Origin: Carnobacterium_A sp047553015
GTDB taxonomy: Bacteria > Bacillota > Bacilli > Lactobacillales > Carnobacteriaceae
Assembly: GCF_047553015.1 (NCBI RefSeq)
Contig: NZ_CP180212.1
Coordinates: 930,001-994,000, forward strand
Length of the DNA stretch: 64,000 nt
Reading direction: 5' to 3'
Below the pieces are notes generated by a model. That model was not told the origin of the DNA. It made no database searches and saw nothing but the letters and a program-made list of their open reading frames with translations. This document shows positions 49,670-58,317 of the stretch, piece after piece. How positions within the stretch are numbered: the first letter of the stretch is position 1; every line of letters starts with the position of its first letter. The position numbers and the translations under genes were made by a program.

Positions 49670-51142
49670 ATGATGAAAAAAAGAATACTAGCTATCATTT
49701 TTACTATTTTTTTAACAAGTATATTTTCGACCTCTTTACCTGTTTTAGCAGCAGATGAATCAGTAGAAAATATCAAGTCAAAAGGTACATTAGTTGTAGG
49801 AACAAGTGCAGATTTTCCGCCATACGAATTTCATGCAACAATTGATGGAAAAGATAATATTGTTGGTATGGATATTTCTATCGCAGAAAAAATTGCGGAG
49901 GATTTAGGTGTTGAGTTAGAGGTCCAAGATATTGGATTTGATAGTTTACTGCCAGCTTTGGAAGTTGGAAAAGTAGATATAATAGTAGCAGGGATGAGTG
50001 CAACAAATGAGAGATGAGAAAGTGTGGATTTTTCAGATGTTTATTACATAGGTGGACAAAATATTGTAGTCCGTCCTTCAGATAATGAAATCTATACATC
50101 TAAAGGAGATTTGAATGCTAAAAAGATTGGTGTACAAACAGGCTCAATTCAAGAATCACTAGCAAAAGATCAAATGCCAGAATCTTCTATTATGAGTTTA
50201 TCCAAAATAACTGATTTAATTTTAGCTTTAAAAACAAATAAAATAGAAGCAATTATTATGGAAAAACCTAGTGCAATGGCATACGTAGCAAATGATAAAG
50301 ATTTAGCTACATTTGATGGAGGTTTTATATTAGAAGAAGATGAACAGGGTGCAGCAGTGGCTGTAAAGAAAGGATCGAGTAATCTTGTTGGAGCAATCAA
50401 TCAATCTATTTCAACAATAAACGAGAATAATTTAACTGAAGATTACCTTAAAGAAGCTGGACAATTATTAAAAGAAAGCCAAGGGTCACAAGAACAAACA
50501 AAAACAATGTTTAATTATTGGAGTTATTTTGCTAAAGGAACAGGTTATACAATCTTAATTTCTGTTGTTAGTGTATTTTTTGGAAGTATCTTAGGAATCA
50601 TTTTATCTTTAATGAGAATGTCAGAAAGAAAAATCGTTCGTATTCCAGCAATTGCTTATGTAGAGTTTGTTAGAGGAACGCCGATGATGATTCAAATCAT
50701 GTTCATTTACTTTGCAGTAGGCTATCTAATCAATATCCCAGCACTTGCTTCAGGTATTATAGCTGTCTCTTTAAATAGTGGAGCTTATATATGTGAAATT
50801 ATTCGTTCAGGACTAAATTCTGTTGATAAGGGACAAACTGAAGCAGCAAGAAGTTTAGGTATGAGCAAACAGACTGCTATGCGCTATATTATTTTTCCAC
50901 AAGCATTGAAAAATATTTGGCCAGCTTTGGGTAATGAATTTATTACTGTTATCAAGGAAAGTTCAATTGTGTCGATTATCGGAGTGAGTGACTTAATTTT
51001 CCAAACAAAGATTGTGACGTCACTTTCTTATAGAGGTATCGCTCCTTTAGCCGTTACTATGGTCATCTATTTTATGTTAACGTTTAGTTTAACTAAACTA
51101 TTGAATTATTATGAAAGGAAGATGAATCATGATCAAATTTAA
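49670..51142 (+). pseudogene. amino-acid ABC transporter binding protein/permease fusion, in-frame TGA
   Basis: A 491-codon frame interrupted once by TGA at 50015-50017 (after ...MSATNER, before ESVDFSDVYY); the frame is the same on both sides, so CGA to TGA is the simplest origin. Signal peptide (about 1-25), an extracellular binding domain (LVVGTSADFPPYEF) and a C-terminal His/Glu/Gln-type permease with the EAARSLGMSKQTA loop, as in lactococcal GlnP-like fusions. SD AGGAGG is intact and the downstream ATPase intact. A GTG 6 nt after the stop could restart translation but would lack the signal peptide. Confidence 0.82.
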
Positions 51143-51854
51143 GCACTTAAAGAAGAGTTTTGGAAAAAATGAAGTATTAATTGATATTAGTGGAGAAGTT
51201 AAAAAAAATGAAGTAGTCGTTATTATTGGACCTTCGGGATCTGGTAAAAGCACCTTATTAAGGTGTTTGAATTTATTGGAAGTGCCTACTAGTGGTGAAA
51301 TTATTTTTGAGCAAACTGTTTTAACACAACTGACTGAAAATAAAGTAAATAAGTTAAGAGAGAAAATGGGAATGGTTTTCCAGAGTTTTAACTTATTTCC
51401 TAATCTGTCTGTAATAGAGAATTTAAAAATTGCGCCCATTAAAGTTGTTGGACTAGATGAAAAAGAAGCCCAAAAACAGGCAGAAAAATTATTAGAACAA
51501 GTAGGTCTTTTGGATAAAGAACACTCATTCCCTGCCAGCTTATCAGGCGGGCAGCAACAACGAGTTGCTATTGCTAGATCCTTAGCAATGAATCCTAAAG
51601 TGATGCTTTTTGATGAACCAACATCTGCGTTAGATCCAGAAATGGTTGGAGAAGTTTTGAAGGTTATTCAAGATTTAGCTGAAACAGGTATGACAATGGT
51701 TATTGTTACCCATGAAATGGGCTTTGCTAAGGAAGTCGCAGATCGCGTTATTTTTATGGATGCCGGTTACATTGTTGAAGAAGGAACACCAGAGCAGCTG
51801 TTTGAGTGCCCTCAGCACCAACGAACAAAAAATTTCTTAGCTAAAGTTCTTTAA
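51129..51854 (+). CDS. polar amino-acid ABC transporter ATP-binding protein
   Basis: 241 aa, GlnQ/HisP type. Walker A GPSGSGKST (about 36-44), Q-loop FQSFNLFPNLSV, signature LSGGQQQRVAIARS, Walker B VMLFDEPTSALDPE, and the His switch VTHEMGFA. The start overlaps the permease end by 14 bp. Its only cognate permease in the window carries a nonsense codon, so it may be idle or may serve another permease. Confidence 0.93.
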   Translation: MIKFKHLKKSFGKNEVLIDISGEVKKNEVVVIIGPSGSGKSTLLRCLNLLEVPTSGEIIFEQTVLTQLTENKVNKLREKMGMVFQSFNLFPNLSVIENLKIAPIKVVGLDEKEAQKQAEKLLEQVGLLDKEHSFPASLSGGQQQRVAIARSLAMNPKVMLFDEPTSALDPEMVGEVLKVIQDLAETGMTMVIVTHEMGFAKEVADRVIFMDAGYIVEEGTPEQLFECPQHQRTKNFLAKVL

Positions 51855-51892
51855 TGAGTGATTAAAGTTAGTTCGTTTAGCCAAAACAATAG

Positions 51893-51960
51893 AAAACCCG
51901 TATTTGTTTCTCTTTTGCTTATGTAGATGGCAAAGGGAAGAAACGAATACGGGTTTTTAT
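51893..51960. terminator. bidirectional terminator, transporter ATPase and fruA
   Basis: AAAACCCGTATTTGTTTCT and a matching right arm (GAAACGAATACGGGTTTT, small bulges) around a structured loop, between convergent genes. Confidence 0.85.
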
Positions 51961-51968
51961 TTATGCTA

Positions 51969-53861
51969 TTAGTTTAATTCTTCAGTGACTGTTTTTTTCC
52001 AAAAACCTAAAATTAATGCGGAGATAACCATTCCAATAGCTAGTGTTACTAAGAACAATAAGGCATGATTAGAAAGACCAATAGCAAAAATACCTCCGTG
52101 TGGGGCAGGAATAGAAATATTCCAAAACTGAGTTAGTCCACCAGCAATTGCAGCTCCTACAACAGATGAGGTAATGACTCTCAAAGGATCCGCTGCAGCA
52201 AAAGGTATGGCACCTTCAGTGATAAATGAAAGGCCTAAAATATAATTTGTTAGTCCAGATTTTCTTTCATCTGCTGTGAATTTGTTTTTGAAAAGAGTAC
52301 TTGCTAAAGCGATAGCTAGAGGAGGAATCATTCCACCAGCCATTACAGCGGCCATTAGACTACCGTCGCCTGTATCTGTGAAAATACCAATTGAGAAGGT
52401 ATATGCAGCTTTATTAAACGGTCCACCCATATCGATAGCCATCATTCCACCTAATAAAGCACCTAATAAAACAGCATTTCCAGTTCCTAAGTTTTCTAAG
52501 AAGTTAATCATAGCTGTATTGATAGTAGAGAAGACAGGATCAACAATAAAGTACATTAAGAAACCAATGATTAATAAAGAAAGAACAGGGTAAAGTAAGA
52601 TTGATTTTAAACCCTCTAAAGATTTAGGTATTCCTTTTAGTACTCTTCTTAATAGAAGGATAGAATAACCGGCAATGAATCCTGCAGCTAATCCGCCCAA
52701 GAAACCAGCATTGCTCTCTACGGCCATAAAACCACCAACCATACCAGGCATAAGACCAGGTCTATCACCGATACTCATCGCAATATAACCAGCTAGAATT
52801 GGAATCAAGAATCTAAAGGCATTACCACCTAATGAATTGAGGAAAATGAAAATTTCACTCTTATCACCAAAATAGGGTTCAACTAAGAAGGATAAAGCTA
52901 ACAAAATTCCGCCACCAACTACAAATGGAAGCATATGAGAGATACCGTTCATTAAGTCTTTATATACTTTGCTTAAAACAGATCCACCTTCATTGTCTTC
53001 TCTATTTGAGTTGCCACTATCACTAGCATGGTAGATAGGAGCTTGTTTATTCATTGCTTTTTCAATTAGTTCTGCAGGTTTACGGATACCATCGCTCACA
53101 GGACGTTGCAATAAGTGTTTTCCGTCAAAACGATTCATTTCAACATTTTTATCTGCTGCTATAATAACACCAGCAGCTCTTTCAATGTCACTTGCTGATA
53201 AGCGATTTTTAACACCTTCAGTCCCGTTTGTTTCAACTTTGATATCAACATTCATTTCAGCAGCTTTTTTCTTCAACGCATCTTCTGCCATGTAAGTATG
53301 AGCGATACCAGTAGGACAAGCAGTGACTGCAATAACGAATGGGCGCGAAGTATCTTTTTTTAGGGTTTCTTGATTTCTTTGTTCTTCGGACTCTTTTTCA
53401 AGTCGCTCTTTTTCAGCTTGTTCAAATAAAGAATGGACTTCTTCAGGTGTAGTCGCATTTCCTAATGATGAAACAAATTCTGGATTAACCAATAGTCTAG
53501 CTAAGCTTGCTAGAGCCTGTAAATGAGTGTCATTTGCACCTTCTGGAGCAGCAATCATAAAAAATAAATGGGTAGGTTGACCATCTAAGGCCTCATAGTT
53601 CACTCCATTTGAACTTTTAGCAAAAAGGACTGTAGCTTCATTAACAGCAGCATTTTTAGCATGTGGCATGGCAATTCCGTCACCAAGACCCGTAGATGTT
53701 TGTGCTTCTCGATTCATAATTCCCTGTTTAAATAAAGCTGTATCGCTAATACGATTTTGGGAAGCTAGGCTAGCGATCATTTCATCAATGGCTGCTTCTT
53801 TTCTTGTAGATTTCAAATCCATAATCATGACATTCTTGAGTAATAAATCAGTTATTTTCAT
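51969..53861 (-). CDS. fruA: PTS fructose transporter EIIABC
   Basis: 630 aa. EIIA domain first with phospho-His67 (AMPHAKN), then EIIB with Cys182 (TACPTGIAHTY), then EIIC with about nine membrane helices. It imports fructose as fructose 1-phosphate. Last gene of fruR-fruK-fruA; 15 nt after fruK with its own SD. Confidence 0.94.
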   Translation of the reverse strand: MKITDLLLKNVMIMDLKSTRKEAAIDEMIASLASQNRISDTALFKQGIMNREAQTSTGLGDGIAMPHAKNAAVNEATVLFAKSSNGVNYEALDGQPTHLFFMIAAPEGANDTHLQALASLARLLVNPEFVSSLGNATTPEEVHSLFEQAEKERLEKESEEQRNQETLKKDTSRPFVIAVTACPTGIAHTYMAEDALKKKAAEMNVDIKVETNGTEGVKNRLSASDIERAAGVIIAADKNVEMNRFDGKHLLQRPVSDGIRKPAELIEKAMNKQAPIYHASDSGNSNREDNEGGSVLSKVYKDLMNGISHMLPFVVGGGILLALSFLVEPYFGDKSEIFIFLNSLGGNAFRFLIPILAGYIAMSIGDRPGLMPGMVGGFMAVESNAGFLGGLAAGFIAGYSILLLRRVLKGIPKSLEGLKSILLYPVLSLLIIGFLMYFIVDPVFSTINTAMINFLENLGTGNAVLLGALLGGMMAIDMGGPFNKAAYTFSIGIFTDTGDGSLMAAVMAGGMIPPLAIALASTLFKNKFTADERKSGLTNYILGLSFITEGAIPFAAADPLRVITSSVVGAAIAGGLTQFWNISIPAPHGGIFAIGLSNHALLFLVTLAIGMVISALILGFWKKTVTEELN

Positions 53862-53876
53862 TTGAGTTCCTCCTAA

Positions 53877-54797
53877 TTAGATTGTATCAATTAAACGAAT
53901 AGAGACTTGAGAAATTAATTCTTCAACTTCATCTTTCTTGGCTAAATCATCTGAAAAAGCAGTTGCACTACCAGTGGCTACGCTTGTTTTAAAAGCCATT
54001 AGTGGATCTTTTTCTTTTAATAATGTACCGATAAATCCAGCAACCATTGAGTCACCAGCACCGACTGAATTTTTCACTATGCCCTTTGGAACATTAGATT
54101 GATAAACTTCATTAGCTGAAAAGAATAAGGCGCCATCACCAGCCATTGAGATAAGGGCATAAGTCGCACCTAATTCAATCAATTTTTTTCCATAAGGAAT
54201 CATTTCTTCAACTGACTGAAATGAAACGTTAAACATTTCAGCTAACTCGTGGTGATTTGGTTTAACTAGTATAGGAGAAAAAGCTAGAGAATCTAACAAA
54301 GTCTGGCCAGTTGTATCCATAACAAATGCAGCACCAGTAGATTTGATAGCTAATATAACGCTGTTATAAAAATTTTTTGGTAATGAATCAGGTTGATTTC
54401 CTGAGAGAATAACGACATCAGTAGAAGAGATTTTTTCGATTTCTTTTAAAAAATTAGCCGCTTCATTTGTAGAAATGACAGGTCCAATAGCATTTATTTC
54501 AGTTTCCTGATTCGATTTTAATTTGACGTTAATTCTCGTATCTTCTTTTATATCTGTAAAATGCGTTTCCACTTTTTCTTTTATGAGCCAATTTTGAATG
54601 AATTCGCCTGTAAATCCACCTAGAAACCCTAAAGCGACTGAGTGGTGTCCTAATTGTTTCAGTACCCTAGAAACGTTTATTCCTTTTCCACCAGGTAACT
54701 TAAGATCACGAGTCATACGATTTAAAGAGCCTAATTTAAAACTAGAAACTTCAGCAATGTAATCAATGGAGGGGTTGAGTGTAACAGTATAAATCAT
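53877..54797 (-). CDS. fruK: 1-phosphofructokinase
   Basis: 306 aa, PfkB/ribokinase family. Substrate loop LPGGKGINVSRVL near 35, anion-hole motif VGAGDSMVAGF near 244 with the catalytic Asp. Converts fructose 1-phosphate to fructose 1,6-bisphosphate. Overlaps fruR by 4 bp. Tagatose-6-phosphate kinase is a close relative, but fruA context argues for FruK. Confidence 0.93.
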   Translation of the reverse strand: MIYTVTLNPSIDYIAEVSSFKLGSLNRMTRDLKLPGGKGINVSRVLKQLGHHSVALGFLGGFTGEFIQNWLIKEKVETHFTDIKEDTRINVKLKSNQETEINAIGPVISTNEAANFLKEIEKISSTDVVILSGNQPDSLPKNFYNSVILAIKSTGAAFVMDTTGQTLLDSLAFSPILVKPNHHELAEMFNVSFQSVEEMIPYGKKLIELGATYALISMAGDGALFFSANEVYQSNVPKGIVKNSVGAGDSMVAGFIGTLLKEKDPLMAFKTSVATGSATAFSDDLAKKDEVEELISQVSIRLIDTI

Positions 54798-55546
54798 TTT
54801 GTAGCCTCCTTTATAGTTGTCTGACTAAAATAATTTTTATATAAAATTGGATCTAACTGTTGAGTTAAAATGATAGCATCCTCTAGTTCAATAACTTTAG
54901 CAAAACTGACTTTATTAAACTTTGTTTTATCAGCTAATATAAATGTTTTTGAACTGTTCAAATGAGCTTGTTTTTTTACTGCGGCTTCTTCACTATCAGG
55001 TGTCGTATAGCCAAATTCACTATCAACACCGTTAATACCTAAAAAACATGTAGTAAAACGATAATTTTCTAGCTGACTGATTGTTGTGGTTCCGATAATA
55101 GCTTTTGTTTTTAGTTTAATACTTCCACCAAGTAAAATAGTTTTTGTTTGTTGATCAGCTAATAATACAGCATGTTGAATTCCGTTTGTGACAACTTGAA
55201 TATTTTTATTTTTTAGATAGGGAATTAGATAGAGAGTAGTTGTCCCAGCATCTAAGAAAATTGTATCGTTTTCTTTAATGAAAAGAGCAGCAAGTTTAGC
55301 AATTTCTTTTTTTTCTTGAACGTTTATGGATGATTTTTCCAATATAGATAATTCTTCATCTACATGATAATTTTTTTTAGCACCACCGTGAATTCTAGAA
55401 AGCTCACCAATCTCTTCTAATTGTGCTAAATCTCTACGAATAGTTGACTCAGAACAGTTTAAATACTGCATTAGCTCTTGTGATTTCACAAGTCCATATT
55501 TTTTTAGTTGAATAAGAATATAAGAATGACGTTCTTCAGTTAGCAT
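54794..55546 (-). CDS. fruR: DeoR-family fructose operon repressor
   Basis: 250 aa. N-terminal DeoR HTH (VKSQELMQYLNCSESTIRRD, then LSRIHGGAK), C-terminal sugar-phosphate sensor (LDAGTTTLYL, GGSIKLKTKAIIG). Probably derepressed by fructose 1-phosphate. SD AAAGGAG before the ATG. First gene of the operon, autoregulated in most relatives. Confidence 0.93.
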   Translation of the reverse strand: MLTEERHSYILIQLKKYGLVKSQELMQYLNCSESTIRRDLAQLEEIGELSRIHGGAKKNYHVDEELSILEKSSINVQEKKEIAKLAALFIKENDTIFLDAGTTTLYLIPYLKNKNIQVVTNGIQHAVLLADQQTKTILLGGSIKLKTKAIIGTTTISQLENYRFTTCFLGINGVDSEFGYTTPDSEEAAVKKQAHLNSSKTFILADKTKFNKVSFAKVIELEDAIILTQQLDPILYKNYFSQTTIKEATK

Positions 55547-55567
55547 AGCTAATCTCCTTTCAAGAAA

Positions 55568-55596
55568 ACAATACCATCAAAAACGTTCAAAAGCAA
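55568..55596 (-). promoter_or_regulatory. fru operon promoter
   Basis: Minus strand: TTGCTT (55596-55591), 17-nt spacer, TATTGT (55573-55568) with a TG extension. The spacer holds TTGAACGTTTTTGA, a candidate FruR site. Confidence 0.68.
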
Positions 55597-55604
55597 CCAT
55601 AAAG

Positions 55605-55618
55605 AGTAATCGTTTTCA
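55605..55618. promoter_or_regulatory. cre-like site (CcpA) before the fru promoter
   Basis: Minus strand TGAAAACGATTACT fits TGWAARCGYTWNCW with one mismatch, 8 nt upstream of the -35. Suggests carbon catabolite control; its position upstream of -35 leaves activation or repression open. Confidence 0.55.
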
Positions 55619-55685
55619 TTTAAATGTAAAATAATTAGAAAAGAGTCGCTGTTATCCTCTTTATCTAGCAATAGACAGCAATAGA

Positions 55686-55907
55686 AAAGAATGATTTAGT
55701 ACTTGTTCGTATTAGACCAGAAAGCAATTCTCCCGTTTGGATTCAACCGAAATTAGGTAGAACAATTAAGGGATTATGACTTAGCTTTATTCAGCAGCCG
55801 TCATTTAGTAAAGGAAATAGGTACAACGATGCATGCTATAAATAAAGTATGTAGACAGCCAGAATTTGAAAGACTATTTTTAAATAAAAAAGAGTATTTA
55901 AAATGAA
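55686..55907 (+). pseudogene. decayed GntR-family (YtrA-type) regulator
   Basis: Pieces in different frames match one GntR/YtrA-type protein: VRIRPESNSPVWIQ, then after a stop and frameshift FSSRHLVKEIGTTMHAINKV, i.e. the winged-helix core, then LFLNKKEYLK and a stop. No intact start or C-terminal part remains. Such regulators usually sit next to a DUF1648 membrane protein, whose remains follow. Confidence 0.7.
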
Positions 55908-55959
55908 GGAATTTGATTGCATTGAAATGGCTGAATCTAAAAGAGGCAAATCCTGATTA

Positions 55960-57100
55960 GTTACAAGAAAGGAATGTAAAACGAGTTTATCTGTTAGTTT
56001 TATTCTAATGTTACTGTTGATGATGAGTCTGATTATGGGCTTATTGCCTTATTTCGGAAGACAAGGATTAGAATTTGGAATAATTTTTCTAGATAATGAT
56101 AAAACTTATCTTAAGTTGGAGAGGTGGAAAACAACTTATTTTTTACTTGCTATCTTTAATGGAATGACTACAGCATTCTTATTTTTACTTTAATAAAAAA
56201 TGAATCTATCGTTCAAATGGAGCGATTTTTAGTTATGTATGTACTAGTGGCAATTAGTTTCATTGATTTTATTAGCTTATTATTTTATCTAGTCATTAAA
56301 AGGCAGTTAAAAATTTAAATCGCAACTTATTGAAGAGGTTAAGCAGAAAGAAACTGAAAAGCAAATCACAATCGATTTAGATTATCGAACTAAAAAAATT
56401 GGGATTCCTAATCTTATTTTATTATCTAGTAATGGATCAATTATAGCTGCAACAGGATTAATCACTTGGTTGAACTACGAAAAAACCCCTAAATCTTTTC
56501 CTATTCATTGAGGGACGAACTTAACCGCAGATAGATTTGTAGATAAATCAATTTCAACTATTTTTTAATGAGTGGATTTCAAATAATAGTAGCACTCATT
56601 TTTTATGTATCTAATTCTTCAATTATTCATACAAAACAATCATTTGAACCTAGATACTTAGCTCAACCTAGGTTTAAGAGTCAAATTTATCGTCAAGATT
56701 TGTCAAAATTAACTTGATTATTTAAATTGCTACACAACTCTTATTGAGTAATAGTCAGTTTATCTCTGTCATTTTTTTCAAAAAAAGAGATAACCGGTTT
56801 GTTTACGGAGTCATTCTTTATGTGCTAGTTATTTTAATATATGCGCTTATTTTATCTATAAAATATGGTCAAAGTGGGAGTAGAGACAACTCAAAAGATG
56901 AGCAACAGTTAGAAATAAATTATTGCGAGGATGGCAACTATTGGAAGTTAGGCTTATTTTATTATAATCCGGATGACTCGTTAATTTGGGTAGAAAAACG
57001 GTTCGGAATTGGACTAATAGTTAATATGGCTAGATGGAAAAATTTGGGTATAGTATTAGGAATTATCTTCCTTTGTCTATTGCTATTGATTTTATTTTAG
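55960..57100 (+). pseudogene. decayed DUF1648/DUF5808 membrane protein
   Basis: Broken into at least three reading blocks with stops and frame changes: hydrophobic N-terminal segments (56008-56193), the DUF1648 hallmark TADRFVDKSISTIF near 56527-56568, then GQSGSR and the DUF5808-like end (DGNYWKLGLFYYNPDDSLIW, then RFGIGLIVNMARW) in 56744-57100. DUF1648 proteins include SdpI-type immunity proteins and related membrane regulators. Clearly non-functional as a whole; decay appears advanced but the parts are still readable. Confidence 0.75.
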
Positions 57101-57106
57101 AAGATA

Positions 57107-57147
57107 TAAAAAAACGAAGACAAGGCATGACCTTGTCTTCGTTTTAT
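57107..57147. terminator. terminator before the cyclophilin gene end
   Basis: AAAACGAAGACAAGG pairs with CCTTGTCTTCGTTTT around CATGA. Serves the minus-strand PPIase gene and possibly the decayed locus. Confidence 0.9.
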
Positions 57148-57857
57148 TTGCTTATAGTAACAGTTTCAATTGTAATCGGAGTTAATGGTAAATCATTATC
57201 AGTTGTTTCCGAAGCTGCAATACTATCAACAATATCCATTCCTTCAATTACTTGACCAAAAACGGTATAGGAACCGTCAAGAGAGGGATACCCACCATTT
57301 TTATACGTTTTTACAATTTCGTTTGGAGTTGTTTCAGAAACAGAATGAGACATATCTTGCTGATTTTGGACAATAAAGAATTGGCTTCCTATTGATATCG
57401 GCGCATTTGTTTTAGCCATAGATAAGGCCCCTCTAGTATGGTAAAGATGATCTGAAGTTTCTACTTCGAATGGTTCGCCCCATAGACTTTCACCACCCAG
57501 ACCCGTTCCATCAGGATCGCCACCTTGGATCATGAAATCTTGAATAACACGATGAAAAATAGTCTTATCGTAATAGTTTTTTTCACTTAGCCCTACAAAA
57601 TTTTCTACAGCTTTAGGTGCAAATTCTGGAAATAATTTGATTGAAATAGTTCCCATAGAGGTAACGATTTCAGCTCCTATTTCGTTTTCTCCTAGATTAT
57701 TTGATAACTGAGGGAAATAATCAGCTTCAATAACGTCACTTTCTTTTTGATTATCAGTATTTGGTTTATTAGGAATAATATAAAATAAGCCGTAAATAAT
57801 CATTGCGACTGCTACTATAAGTAATAAACCTCCAATTATTAATTTATTAAATTTCAC
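57144..57857 (-). CDS. membrane-anchored cyclophilin-type peptidyl-prolyl isomerase
   Basis: 237 aa: N-terminal membrane helix (about 6-27), short linker, cyclophilin domain. Core motifs are FHRVIQDFMIQGGDPDGTG (catalytic Arg in FHRV), SMAKTNAPISIGSQFFI and FGQVIEGMDIVD. No lipobox Cys, so it is held by an uncleaved helix or cleaved signal. Likely folds exported proteins. GTG 57857 has AAAGGA 8 nt upstream; the ATG at 57866 is within that SD. Single gene. Confidence 0.9.
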   Translation of the reverse strand: MKFNKLIIGGLLLIVAVAMIIYGLFYIIPNKPNTDNQKESDVIEADYFPQLSNNLGENEIGAEIVTSMGTISIKLFPEFAPKAVENFVGLSEKNYYDKTIFHRVIQDFMIQGGDPDGTGLGGESLWGEPFEVETSDHLYHTRGALSMAKTNAPISIGSQFFIVQNQQDMSHSVSETTPNEIVKTYKNGGYPSLDGSYTVFGQVIEGMDIVDSIAASETTDNDLPLTPITIETVTISK

Positions 57858-58152
57858 GTTACACATCCTTTAATTTTCTCTCTATTATTATACGATAGAT
57901 AGTCAAATAATCATACAATTAAAATGAAATTAGTTTTTTATGTGTAGAAAATCTAATTTATAATCAAAAAATGAGTTCTATGATACTTTTTAAACATTTT
58001 TTTATCTTATACCTATCTAATACTTAAAAAATTTAATTATTATCTATTCTATTTTTAGGTTTAAATAGACAAAAAGATAAAATACACGTACAATAGATAG
58101 TGGATTAGAATGGGGTATACTCACAATACTTCATTTTTTTAGAGGATACGTG
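57858..58152. other. intergenic region between cyclophilin gene and obg leader
   Basis: About 300 nt of AT-rich DNA (A/T above 75% by eye) with no coding potential. A possible promoter (TATACT near 58115) lies before the interrupted short frame that follows. Confidence 0.5.
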
Positions 58153-58317
58153 ATGAAGAACAAACTTGATTACATCTTGGAACAAATGTAACAACAAGGA
58201 TTATCGGTACATCTAAAGAGTAACCCAAAAGATAAAATCAAAGAAATCTCTCATAAACTCAAAAAAAATGAGGAGGAAATTAAAAATGTCAATGTTTTTA
58301 GATCAAGTAACAATTAG
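58153..58317 (+). pseudogene. short interrupted frame upstream of obg
   Basis: SD-like AGAGG, then ATG 58153 reads MKNKLDYILEQM and meets TAA at 58189. The same frame then runs on as QQGLSVHLKSNPKDKIKEIS and a Lys/Glu-rich end into the start of obg. A CAA or GAA to TAA change would explain it. It could instead be a 12-codon leader peptide. Family not recognised. Confidence 0.4.

Noticed and set aside
57034..57255. 73-codon plus-strand frame across the terminator before the cyclophilin gene
   Set aside because: It runs through a strong terminator and antisense into the cyclophilin gene; no SD or family match.
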